In this document: piece by piece, positions 1-7,448 of the stretch
Numbering within the stretch: the stretch's first letter is position 1
Layout of the letters: each line of letters begins with the position of its first letter
Source of the DNA: an uncultured Prevotella sp.
GTDB taxonomy: Bacteria > Bacteroidota > Bacteroidia > Bacteroidales > Bacteroidaceae
Direction: 5' to 3'
DNA length: 22,781 nt
NCBI GenBank assembly: GCA_934183135.1
Contig: CAKPRX010000035.1
Location: forward strand, 1-22,781
Translations under genes and position numbers: made by a program
The notes under the pieces: generated by a model
Told to the model about the DNA's origin: nothing
Seen by the model: only the letters and a program-made list of their open reading frames with translations
Databases searched by the model: none

Positions 1-74
1 GGTAATAACATGTGGAATGGCTACTAATCATTCACTCCCTTACATGGTCTTCTTTGTTTCGGTTTTATCATATT

Positions 75-99
75 ATGGGGTCGGTTCAAACGACCCCAT
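75..99 (+). terminator. Stem-loop, possible terminator of an upstream gene
   Basis: A perfect 9-bp inverted repeat (ATGGGGTCG / CGACCCCAT) surrounds a 7-nt loop. No T-run follows on the plus strand, so it is a weak intrinsic-terminator candidate for a gene ending left of the window. The rest of 1-256 is AT-rich with no convincing coding frame. Confidence 0.35.
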
Positions 100-256
100 C
101 CAATCCATATCTATGTAATTTTGATGCAATCGAAAGTTAAATACGTTAAATCTTCACCTTTTCGTATCTAATCAGAATCCACACAGTCACTTTTCTACCG
201 TTTAGAGCGTATAGTATTGATAATCAAATAATAACAGATACGGTCTATAAATAAAT

Positions 257-514
257 ATGGCGGTAATGATTTTAAAACAGACACAGGCGGAGACTATGAA
301 AGCGCAATTATCCGACCTTCTCATCTCTATTTCATGGGCAGACCTTGCGAAGCGCTATTTTAATCGTTCGGGGTCTTGGCTTTATCATAAATTAGACGGC
401 ATCGACGGGAACAAAAAACCAACAGAATTTACAGAGGCAGAACGTGAACAGCTGCGTGGAGCTCTCGTTGATTTGAGCGAGAGAATACGCCGTGCTGCCG
501 AGCGCATACAATAA
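257..514 (+). CDS. Small DUF5053-like protein
   Basis: An 85-residue protein resembling the Bacteroidetes DUF5053 family of unknown function. The diagnostic part is the middle and end: an ISWADLAKRYF segment, then SWLYHKLDGIDGNKKP, then a charged helix ending in LSERIRRAAERIQ. The layout suggests a small helical protein; the first part reads like a helix-turn-helix, but DNA binding is only a guess. The start at 257 gives the longest form. An internal ATG at 296 (MKAQLSDLL) would also give a complete domain and may be the true start. There is no signal peptide or membrane segment. It stands alone, with a terminator 68 nt downstream. A TAGTATTG at 212-219 is a near match to a -7 box. Confidence 0.75.
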   Translation: MAVMILKQTQAETMKAQLSDLLISISWADLAKRYFNRSGSWLYHKLDGIDGNKKPTEFTEAEREQLRGALVDLSERIRRAAERIQ

Positions 515-581
515 AGCCCCGGATTTGTATATTTAGCCGTATTTGAACACATGCCGCCGTAGGGCTGCGGCGCATCATTCC

Positions 582-610
582 CGACAAGGCTCGTGCCCTG
601 TCGTTTTTTT
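582..610 (+). terminator. Rho-independent terminator after the DUF5053-like gene
   Basis: A hairpin at 582-603 (CGACAAGGC / GCCCTGTCG, one A-C mismatch, TCGT loop) is followed at once by seven T at 604-610. This is a classic intrinsic terminator and fits the end of the small gene upstream. Confidence 0.75.
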
Positions 611-617
611 GTTTCGT

Positions 618-797
618 GCCGGCTCACTTGTTCCGGAGAGTATCTGCCAGTTCCTCCTATGCCAGAGATTTAAGCTATGGCATCTCAAGGAGGGAGCATG
701 ATACCCATCCAACACGGCTAAAGAGTGTAGAGCAACCTGTCACCACATGACAAACGGCCATGTGCCTACAGGATGCTCAGCTTGCCAACTCTATGCC
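618..797. ncRNA. Candidate structured RNA (two long imperfect hairpins), family unknown
   Basis: The gap between the small gene and trpB (515-881) has no credible ORF but is dense in complementary segments. Domain I pairs 618-621 with 715-718, 629-632 with 711-714, 635-637 with 708-710, 640-644 with 700-704, and encloses a hairpin (653-657 with 689-693; ATGCCA 659-664 with TGGCAT 678-683). Domain II pairs GGC 716-718 with GCC 795-797, AGAGT 722-726 with ACTCT 788-792, GAGCA plus CCTGT (730-740) with ACAGG plus TGCTC (768-778), and CACATG 744-749 with CATGTG 759-764. I checked it by eye against SRP, tmRNA, RNase P and the common riboswitches and saw none of their conserved cores. Strand is undecided; no clear promoter is seen. 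It could be a leader, an sRNA or a mobile-element relic. Confidence 0.35.
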
Positions 798-843
798 TAA
801 AAAAAATCATGTCCCTCGCGGCCGAGGTTTAGGATTTTATTAT

Positions 844-851
844 TACTTTTG
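844..851 (+). promoter_or_regulatory. -7 box of trpB
   Basis: TACTTTTG matches the Bacteroidetes -7 consensus TAnnTTTG and lies 30 nt before the trpB ATG. No good TTTG is found 19 nt upstream. If used, transcription would start near 858, so the structured segment at 618-797 would not be part of the trpB message. Confidence 0.5.
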
Positions 852-881
852 TAGCTAAGAGAATCACCAATACCGCAAGAC

Positions 882-2246
882 ATGAAAAGACAGAAGAAAT
901 ATCTGCTCGACGAAGACCAGATACCCGAGCAGTGGTACAACATCCAGGCCGACATGCCCAACAAGCCGCTGCCACCCCTGAACCCACAGACCCACGAGCC
1001 CTTGAATGCCGAGGACCTGGCCCACATATTCAACATGGAGTGCAGCCGCCAGGAGCTGGACACCGAGCACGCGTGGATAGACATTCCCGAGGAGGTAAGG
1101 GACAGGTACAAGTACTACCGGTCTACTCCGCTGGTACGCGCCTACGCCCTGGAAAAGGCCCTGGACACGCCGGCCCACATATACTTCAAGAACGAGAGCG
1201 TCAACCCGCTCGGCTCGCACAAGATAAACTCTGCCCTGCCCCAGTGCTACTACTGCAAGAAGGAGGGCGTGACCAATGTGACCACCGAGACGGGCGCCGG
1301 ACAGTGGGGAGCCGCCCTGTCGTATGCCGCCAGGATATTCGGACTGGAGGCTGCCGTGTACCAGGTCAAGATAACCATGAAGCAGAAGCCCTACCGCTCT
1401 ATCCTGATGCGCACCTTCGGTGCCACGGTCGAGGGGTCGCCCTCGATGTCTACACGGGCGGGCAAGGACATCATAACGCGCGACCCGCTTAACCCGGGAT
1501 CGCTCGGCACGGCCATATCCGAGGCCGTGGAGCTGGCCATGCAGACGCCAAACTGCAAGTACACCCTCGGGTCGGTGCTCAACCACGTGGGCCTGCACCA
1601 GACGGTCATAGGCCTGGAGGCCGAGAAGCAGATGGCCATGGCCGAGGAGTATCCCGACACGGTGATAGCCTGTTTCGGTGGTGGCAGCAACTTCGGCGGC
1701 ATAGCCTTCCCCTTCATGCGCCACACCATACGCGACGGCCGCAAGACCGACTTCATAGCCGCCGAGCCCGAGAGCTGTCCTAAGCTCACCCGCGGCAAGT
1801 TCGAGTACGACTTCGGCGACGAGGCCGGCTACACACCGCTGCTGCCCATGTACACCCTGGGCCACGAGTTCAAGCCGGCCAACATACACGCCGGCGGCCT
1901 GCGCTACCACGGTGCCGGCATGATCGTATCGCAGCTCATCAAGGACGGCTACATGCACGGAGTAGACATACCGCAGCTGGAGAGCTTCCAGGCCGGCATC
2001 CTCTTCTCCCGTACCGAAGGCATCGTGCCTGCCCCCGAGAGCTGTCACGCCATTGCGGCCACTATCCGCGAGGCCCTCAGGTGCAAGGAGGCCGGCGAGC
2101 AGAAGACCATCCTCTTCTGTCTGAGCGGCCACGGCCTGATAGACATGCCGTCGTACGACAGCTACCTGAATGGTGACCTGCAGAACTACACACTGAGCGA
2201 CGAGGAGCTGCAGCGCTACCTGAACCAGGTGCCCAAGGTGCTGTAA
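882..2246 (+). CDS. trpB: Tryptophan synthase beta chain-like protein, TrpB2 type
   Basis: A PLP-dependent enzyme of 454 residues, the length of the TrpB2 subfamily (classical TrpB is about 400). It condenses indole with L-serine to give tryptophan. Visible motifs: NPLGSHKINSA with the PLP lysine K114; ETGAGQWG with the catalytic glutamate E136; the phosphate-binding GGGSN at 266-270; and LSGHG at 414-418, the TrpB2 form of the C-terminal PLP contact. The long N-terminal extension (about 80 residues before STPLVRA) is also typical of TrpB2. No trpA or other trp gene is nearby, so it is an orphan copy, perhaps salvaging indole or acting on another serine-type substrate. GC-rich codon use matches gltBD. 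The start follows a -7 box, and a strong terminator closes the gene. Confidence 0.92.
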   Translation: MKRQKKYLLDEDQIPEQWYNIQADMPNKPLPPLNPQTHEPLNAEDLAHIFNMECSRQELDTEHAWIDIPEEVRDRYKYYRSTPLVRAYALEKALDTPAHIYFKNESVNPLGSHKINSALPQCYYCKKEGVTNVTTETGAGQWGAALSYAARIFGLEAAVYQVKITMKQKPYRSILMRTFGATVEGSPSMSTRAGKDIITRDPLNPGSLGTAISEAVELAMQTPNCKYTLGSVLNHVGLHQTVIGLEAEKQMAMAEEYPDTVIACFGGGSNFGGIAFPFMRHTIRDGRKTDFIAAEPESCPKLTRGKFEYDFGDEAGYTPLLPMYTLGHEFKPANIHAGGLRYHGAGMIVSQLIKDGYMHGVDIPQLESFQAGILFSRTEGIVPAPESCHAIAATIREALRCKEAGEQKTILFCLSGHGLIDMPSYDSYLNGDLQNYTLSDEELQRYLNQVPKVL

Positions 2247-2267
2247 GCATCCACACAGCCCACAATC

Positions 2268-2310
2268 AAGTAGGAGGCAAACACGAATAGTAGGTGTTTA
2301 CCTCCTACTT
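2268..2310. terminator. Bidirectional terminator between trpB and the outer-membrane gene
   Basis: A 17-bp inverted repeat (2268-2284 with 2294-2310, one mismatch) has a 9-nt loop, with TTATACTT on the plus-strand side. It sits 22 nt after the trpB stop and faces the end of the convergent minus-strand gene. A second short dyad, TATGCGG-TT-CCGCATA, lies at 2325-2340. Confidence 0.75.
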
Positions 2311-2393
2311 TTATACTTACCGCATATGCGGTTCCGCATACGGCGCCCCTTCCGGCAGCCATCCGGACTGTTCGCCCATTAAAGTCTACTATG

Positions 2394-4694
2394 CTACAGT
2401 CGACGTTGCTCCGCATTGCCCGCTCCGGTGCCACGGAACTTGTTGCGCGTGCTGTTGAAATTATAGCTCACCGTAAGTTCCACCTTACGCATTACATTGT
2501 TGCCTACGCTCCAGTTGAGCACGTCGGCTGTCTGCATCCACTTACGATTAGAGTAAGTGTTAAACAAGTCGGTTACCGCCAGGTTCAGATTCCACTTGTT
2601 TTTGGCCAACGCCTTCGACACATTCATATCTACCCTAAACTGCTGGTGGCTGGTATTCAGCCCGTCGTGTGCCAAAGACGAATACAAGATGTTGAAAAAG
2701 ACAAAAGTGTTCTTAGGCAGTACCACCATATTCTTAATTGACGCACTATAGAGAGGCTTGTTGAACTTTCCACCTTGGTATGTAATGAACTGCTGACTAT
2801 AGGAAGCCTCAACCGTAGGACGCCAAACGCCCACCTGGAAGCCATAAGCGACCCCAAGCGACAAACTTTTATAAGTATGTAGATTGAACGTACGCAGAAC
2901 CAGTACGGAATCGGTTTGCTCTAATGGGAAATAAGAAGTAAGCAGATGATTGTGACTATATCTGCCACTGGCAGTAACCTTCAGCCTGCCCAAGCTGGCC
3001 ACCAGTCCCAATTTATGGATATTGGCGCTGCGCAGCAACGGATTTCCCACTTTATAAACATAATCCGACACAAAACTTGTAGAATTGTTAAGTTGCTGAT
3101 ATGTGGGGCGCGCCACGCTATAATCGTAAGAAAGAGACACACGGTTGCTACCCTTTGTATATGACACTACTACAGACGGATATAGAAGTGTACTGGTGTA
3201 ACTGGCATCAGCATCATATCTATTATTGGAATAGTAGTTAAAATTGACATGCTCCGCTCGTAGGCCCAAAGAGAACGAAAAATCTTTCAGTCTGACATAG
3301 CCATCCCAAAACAGTGCATAGCTGTTCTGCTCAGACACACTCTTGCTGCTGCTCATGGCGGTCTGCAGCGTACCTACGACACCATTGTCTGCCACCATTT
3401 TAGTGCGCGACATCTCGCTACCTATTTTTACATCCACGCCCCATAGAGGAAAGCCGTATATCACCTTACCAGCATACAGCCACGAATTGAAATGATTTGA
3501 CTCCAACAGAGTTTTCCCCTCGCTGGCAAAGTTCTTGCTCTGACCATATAAGCCATTGATGTGAAGCATATCTATATCCGTCTGAAACAGCCTGCGTCTG
3601 GACATCTCATGGCGATAATAGCCATTAACCAGATGATAGTTCTGCCGTATGGAGTAGTCGGCATCCCAGCCACGCACTAATCTCCGGCTGCCACTATTGA
3701 AACTCTCTGTCAGGGCTGTGCCGCTGCAAACATTCTGGTTGGGATGTAGCATATAGACATACTTGAGACCGGCCGACCCACCGTTATCCGCTGTATAGTT
3801 GACGCCCATAGTTCCTCCCAATTGTGAGATTTTATTGTTAGCATCATTGCGACTGGCTACCGAACGCTTACCAAACGCCAAACGCTCTTCACTACGCTCA
3901 TGCGAAGCACTATGAGCATACTGAATATTGCCGAAGATATCCCAGCGTTTCACACGATAGTTGAGGTCGGCAAAGACGGCATCGCCCACACGGTTTTTCC
4001 CTGTAAGCTGACCAAATATCATGCCACTCCATCCATCGCCTTGCTTCCTGATGGTTGTAATGCGTATCACGGATTCTGTTCCTGACGGATATTCGGGTCC
4101 TGGAACCATGATTATCTCTACCTTCTTTATCTGCGAAGGCACAATTCGTTTCAGCTCCTCTTGCCGCAGTATGCGCCGATTGTCTACATAGTAGATAGGA
4201 GCACCTCGCCCAAACACCTTGACATTCTTGCCATCGGTCGTGATGAAAGGTAGCTGTCCGAGCATATCATTGAGAGAACCCATTTTGGCCAATGGAGTTT
4301 GCTCCACATTGGCCACCAGACCTCTATTGTCAAAATGTACAGCATCTGCCTGTACCACTATCTCTTTCAAAGCCGTTGCCTCAGCCGCCAGCAGGACACG
4401 CCCCATATCTCCACCGCCAACCACCTTGCACTCTTTACTTGCATAACCCAGCATAGACACACGTACCAATACCTCCTCTGGAACCTCACTTATCTCGAAA
4501 CGGCCATCATCACCGCTTATTGTGCCTTTGACAAAAGTAGTGTCCGGCAATGCATATACCACCACATTAGTATAGGGCAAAGGGGTACCAGTACTCTGTT
4601 CTACGATTTTACCTTTAACCACACACTGTGCACTCGTCAGTTGGGCTACCATACTAAGCAGACTCGTCACTAAAATCAACACATTTCTTTTCAT
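2394..4694 (-). CDS. TonB-receptor-like outer-membrane beta-barrel protein (OMP_b-brl_3 type)
   Basis: A 766-residue outer-membrane protein. Residues 1 to about 22 are a signal peptide ending TSA-Q. Residues about 25-105 form a CarboxypepD_reg-like beta-sandwich (VVKGKIVEQSTGTPLPYTNV, DDGRFEIS, VSMLGYASKE). A plug-like part follows (LKEIVVQADAV, the LNDMLGQLPFITTDGKNVKVFG segment, IYYVDNRRI, GPEYPSGTESVIRITT). From about residue 215 to the end there is a beta-barrel, closing with the GTGAGNAEQRRL tail usual in this family. I see no clear TonB box, and SusC-type length (about 1000) is not reached. It is divergent from a C39 peptidase-ABC exporter, and both are AT-richer than their neighbours, so it may serve as the outer-membrane step or the immunity/uptake partner for the exported peptide. 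That link is inference. Substrate unknown. Confidence 0.85.
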   Translation of the reverse strand: MKRNVLILVTSLLSMVAQLTSAQCVVKGKIVEQSTGTPLPYTNVVVYALPDTTFVKGTISGDDGRFEISEVPEEVLVRVSMLGYASKECKVVGGGDMGRVLLAAEATALKEIVVQADAVHFDNRGLVANVEQTPLAKMGSLNDMLGQLPFITTDGKNVKVFGRGAPIYYVDNRRILRQEELKRIVPSQIKKVEIIMVPGPEYPSGTESVIRITTIRKQGDGWSGMIFGQLTGKNRVGDAVFADLNYRVKRWDIFGNIQYAHSASHERSEERLAFGKRSVASRNDANNKISQLGGTMGVNYTADNGGSAGLKYVYMLHPNQNVCSGTALTESFNSGSRRLVRGWDADYSIRQNYHLVNGYYRHEMSRRRLFQTDIDMLHINGLYGQSKNFASEGKTLLESNHFNSWLYAGKVIYGFPLWGVDVKIGSEMSRTKMVADNGVVGTLQTAMSSSKSVSEQNSYALFWDGYVRLKDFSFSLGLRAEHVNFNYYSNNRYDADASYTSTLLYPSVVVSYTKGSNRVSLSYDYSVARPTYQQLNNSTSFVSDYVYKVGNPLLRSANIHKLGLVASLGRLKVTASGRYSHNHLLTSYFPLEQTDSVLVLRTFNLHTYKSLSLGVAYGFQVGVWRPTVEASYSQQFITYQGGKFNKPLYSASIKNMVVLPKNTFVFFNILYSSLAHDGLNTSHQQFRVDMNVSKALAKNKWNLNLAVTDLFNTYSNRKWMQTADVLNWSVGNNVMRKVELTVSYNFNSTRNKFRGTGAGNAEQRRL

Positions 4695-4849
4695 GGTTAT
4701 TTCATTTTAAGATATTTACAATAAGCCTCCAGATACGAATCCTGCTTTCCTTACAAGATTTTAGATTAAACAGATAGATAAAATTCGATGCTATCATAAA
4801 TACTACATAAGAACTTGTAACACCTCCTTTTTTATTTTGTATAAGTGCT

Positions 4850-4857
4850 CAAAATTA
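4850..4857 (-). promoter_or_regulatory. Possible -7 box of the outer-membrane gene
   Basis: On the minus strand the sequence reads TAATTTTG, a full TAnnTTTG match, about 155 nt before the ATG. The implied leader of about 150 nt is long and no matching -33 TTTG is obvious, so support is modest. Confidence 0.35.
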
Positions 4858-4917
4858 CGAAAAAAAAACTATCCATAAAAAAAATGCTACTTTTTTTATA
4901 CTTTTTAACGTCAATCG

Positions 4918-4949
4918 GTTGAAAATCAAAGCCGATTTATATACTTTTG
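4918..4949 (+). promoter_or_regulatory. Promoter of the C39 ABC exporter
   Basis: TACTTTTG at 4942-4949 matches the -7 consensus, with GTTG at 4918-4921 twenty nt upstream as a plausible -33 element. Transcription would begin near 4956, which argues for the ATG at 4977 rather than the ATG at 4956 as translation start. Confidence 0.55.
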
Positions 4950-4976
4950 TTTTAATTGTTTATCATTATCATCAGA

Positions 4977-5768
4977 ATGAGCCGACCACACATAGTACAC
5001 CAATTAGACACCATGGACTGCGGGCCTGCCTGCTTAAAAATGGTGGCAAGCCATTACGGTCGTAATTACCCGATGGAGTATTTACGACAAGAAATGGGCA
5101 TTACACGTGAAGGCGTGTCACTCAAAGGTATCTGTGTGGCCGCACGAAAAATAGGACTACAGGCCACAGCATATAGAATGTCAATGGCTGCCCTATGCGA
5201 GGACGCTACCCTGCCTTGCATCGTACACTGGAACCAGAACCACTTCGTGGTGGTATATAAGATAGCCCACGAAAAAATTTATGTAGCCGACCCAGGAAAA
5301 GGTATTATACACTACACACCAGAAGAGTTTGCCAGCCACTGGGCATCGGGGAACAATGATACACAGGCCATAGGAATAACCCTATTATTAGAACCGACAG
5401 ATGCTTTTTACACCATTCCAAGTATAAGTGAGCACAGAGGTGGGGGCATGACACGGTTACATCAATATATCACAAAGTACCGCTTAGACATGGCCAAGTT
5501 ACTTTTAGGCCTGTTTGCTATAAGTGGTATACAGTTGCTTTTCCCATTTCTCACCCAAGCAATAGTGGATAAAGGCATCAGCGGACGCAATATGCATATC
5601 ATTTGGCTGATACTTTTGGGCGAGATTGCCCTACTCACAGGAAGTACCATCATAGATTTCATCAGGCGACATATTCTTCTATATGTAAGCACTCAGGTCA
5701 ACATATCACTCATATCCGATTTTTTTCACAAAATTGATGCGGTTACCTATAGCTTTCTTCGGCTATAA
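4977..5768 (+). CDS. Peptidase-containing ABC exporter (PCAT), N-terminal part; frameshifted
   Basis: First part of a bacteriocin-type exporter that cuts a double-glycine leader and exports the peptide across the inner membrane. Counting from the ATG at 4977 (MSRPHIVHQLDTMDCGPACL), residues 1 to about 140 are a C39 cysteine peptidase: C15 in DCGPACL with Q9 before it, H89 in HWNQNHFVVV, D105 in VADPGKG. All expected catalytic residues are present. Two membrane segments follow (YRLDMAKLLLGLFAISGIQL and LILLGEIALLTGSTIIDFI). The frame then ends in a spurious tail after ISDFF. The missing continuation (MRLPIAFFGYKQTGD) is found in the next frame from 5734. Removing one base, from T7 at 5720-5726 or A4 at 5730-5733, gives a normal PCAT of about 730 residues. 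The longer start at 4956 adds MFIIIIR and is unlikely. Confidence 0.85.
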   Translation: MSRPHIVHQLDTMDCGPACLKMVASHYGRNYPMEYLRQEMGITREGVSLKGICVAARKIGLQATAYRMSMAALCEDATLPCIVHWNQNHFVVVYKIAHEKIYVADPGKGIIHYTPEEFASHWASGNNDTQAIGITLLLEPTDAFYTIPSISEHRGGGMTRLHQYITKYRLDMAKLLLGLFAISGIQLLFPFLTQAIVDKGISGRNMHIIWLILLGEIALLTGSTIIDFIRRHILLYVSTQVNISLISDFFHKIDAVTYSFLRL

Positions 5769-7167
5769 GCAGACAGGAGACCTATTACAACGCATTGAAG
5801 ACCACTCACGTATAGAGCAGTTCCTGACTACACATGCACCCAACCTAATATTTGCCATCTTCAGCGCCACAACTCTATGCATTGTGTTAGGCATATATAG
5901 TATAAATATTTTAAGCGTATTCGTAGTTGGAACTATGTTATATGTACTATGGGTCACATTGTTTCTGAAACGCCGCAAGATATTAGATTACCAGTTCTTT
6001 GAGCAGCAATCCGACCAAAAGGATCGAGTTTATGAGATGATAGACGGAATATCCGAAATTAAGCAGCAAGGATGCGAGCAACGCAAACGTCTCCAGTGGC
6101 GACAAATACAGGATAAATTATTCGCCATAAACCGTCGGTCGCTGGCACTAAACCAAACAGAAGAGGCTGGCGGTATCTGCATCAACGAACTTACAAATAT
6201 TATCATCGTCATCATTACAGCTACAGCTGTAATAGACGGCAATCTCACTTTAGGCATGATGCTGGCCACACAGAGTGTAATAGGTCAGCTGCGTGGGCCA
6301 ATCGAAGACATCATGGACATGGCATATCAGTGGCAAGACGTAAAAATCAGTTTAGAACGAACAGACGAGATATACGACATGGACGATGAAGAAACGCCTC
6401 AACGACACATTACGGCCGTAACAGACATGAATATACGATTGGAGCATGTCTCATTCAAGTATGACAGAATGAAAGAAAACAATATATTAGACGACATAAA
6501 CATAGAAATTCCCCAGGGACGCGTGACAGCCATCGTGGGCACAAGCGGTAGTGGAAAAACCACATTGGCAAAGCTTATACTGGGCCAATATGCACCGCTG
6601 GAGGGCACTATATACGTGGGAAGCACGCGGCTTGAGACCATCAACTTGACATGGTGGCGACAGCAATGTGGCGCGGTAATGCAGGATGGCAAGCTATTCG
6701 AGGAGAGCATAGCACAGAATATAGCATTGGGCTACAACGAGATAGACACGTCTCGCATAGAGTACGCTGCACGTATGGCCAACATCTCAAACGACATAAA
6801 TCAGCTACCCATGGGTTTTGATACTATACTCTATCAAGGAGGACAAAACCTGAGTAATGGTCAGCGACAACGCCTTCTTATAGCCAGAGCCATATACCGA
6901 ATGCCACGCCTATTCGTATTCGACGAGGCAACCAATTCGCTTGACACAAATAATGAGATAACCATCGTAAATAACCTACAGGAAATATTTCAAGGCAAAA
7001 CCGTTGTACTTATCGCCCACAGATTGAGTACCGTGCTACATGCTGACAATATAGTGGTCTTACACAATGGCCACATAACCGAGCAGGGTACCCATCAGGA
7101 GCTAATACAGCATCAAGGACTATACTACAAATTGGTAAGAAATCAATTGGACATTGAGACCGACTGA
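5734..7167 (+). CDS. PCAT exporter, C-terminal part (membrane and ATPase domains); frameshifted
   Basis: Second part of the same exporter, 477 residues counted from a TTG at 5734, which is probably not a real start. It continues the family sequence without loss: LPIAFFGYKQTGDLLQRIEDH is the usual segment after membrane helix 2. Four more membrane helices occur (about 36-78 and 148-185). The ATPase is complete: Walker A GTSGSGKT 269-276, Q-loop VMQD with Q317, signature LSNGQ 373-377 (G to N variant), Walker B LFVFDE 393-398, D-loop SLD, switch H429 in IAHRLST. With both parts joined the transporter has every element needed. No HlyD-type adaptor and no leader peptide gene follow before the convergent gltD. 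Intact domains on both sides suggest a recent frameshift, a sequencing error or a phase-variable switch rather than old decay. Confidence 0.85.
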   Translation: MMRLPIAFFGYKQTGDLLQRIEDHSRIEQFLTTHAPNLIFAIFSATTLCIVLGIYSINILSVFVVGTMLYVLWVTLFLKRRKILDYQFFEQQSDQKDRVYEMIDGISEIKQQGCEQRKRLQWRQIQDKLFAINRRSLALNQTEEAGGICINELTNIIIVIITATAVIDGNLTLGMMLATQSVIGQLRGPIEDIMDMAYQWQDVKISLERTDEIYDMDDEETPQRHITAVTDMNIRLEHVSFKYDRMKENNILDDINIEIPQGRVTAIVGTSGSGKTTLAKLILGQYAPLEGTIYVGSTRLETINLTWWRQQCGAVMQDGKLFEESIAQNIALGYNEIDTSRIEYAARMANISNDINQLPMGFDTILYQGGQNLSNGQRQRLLIARAIYRMPRLFVFDEATNSLDTNNEITIVNNLQEIFQGKTVVLIAHRLSTVLHADNIVVLHNGHITEQGTHQELIQHQGLYYKLVRNQLDIETD

Positions 7168-7174
7168 TTTTTAA

Positions 7175-7414
7175 CAGACAGAATCATTCTTTGCAGCAGA
7201 GGCGAGTTGGGCATTCCGCCACTCAACGACATCCAGCGACAAAGCCCCCAAGGAGAATAACAAGGGTGGCCTGCCGCCCCACACCAGCTATAGCATCGTG
7301 CAGGGAGAGCACCCTACCGTCATACGATTCTCCCAGATACGTATAGCCAAAAATAGAGGAACTAAGGCCGGGACACAGGGCAACGCATCCCTGTGTCTCG
7401 GCCTTATGTATTAG
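7175..7414 (+). other. Open frame without start codon; possible gene remnant
   Basis: Downstream of the exporter a frame stays open for 79 codons (from the in-frame TAA at 7172 to TAG at 7412) but has no ATG, GTG or TTG near its beginning. It is GC-rich like gltBD and unlike the exporter. Its product would contain KENNKGGLPPHTSYSIVQG and EHPTVIRFSQIRIAKNRG; I do not recognise it. It may be the tail of a gene cut off when the exporter region arrived, or chance. The rest of 7168-7448 holds only the terminator and an AT-rich stretch (7425-7443). Confidence 0.25.
7364..7405. terminator. Terminator between the exporter and gltD
   Basis: A 17-bp stem (7364-7380 with 7389-7405, one G-T wobble) and 8-nt loop lie between the two convergent genes. 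No T-run directly follows on either strand, but stem strength and position suggest it ends transcription in one or both directions. Confidence 0.6.
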
Positions 7415-7448
7415 TAGGGTCGCTATATATAATATATATAATAAGGTG

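Noticed and set aside
864..2132. A 422-codon minus-strand frame opposite trpB
   Set aside because: It is a shadow of the TrpB reading frame: low-complexity composition and no family features.
2394..4694. SusC of a polysaccharide-utilisation locus
   Set aside because: At 766 residues it is too short, there is no SusD partner or glycoside hydrolase nearby, and the tail GTGAGNAEQRRL fits the OMP_b-brl_3 type.
4695..4976. Double-glycine leader peptide gene between the barrel and the exporter
   Set aside because: Both strands were read: the spacer is AT-rich with promoter boxes but no short ORF ending a leader in GG.
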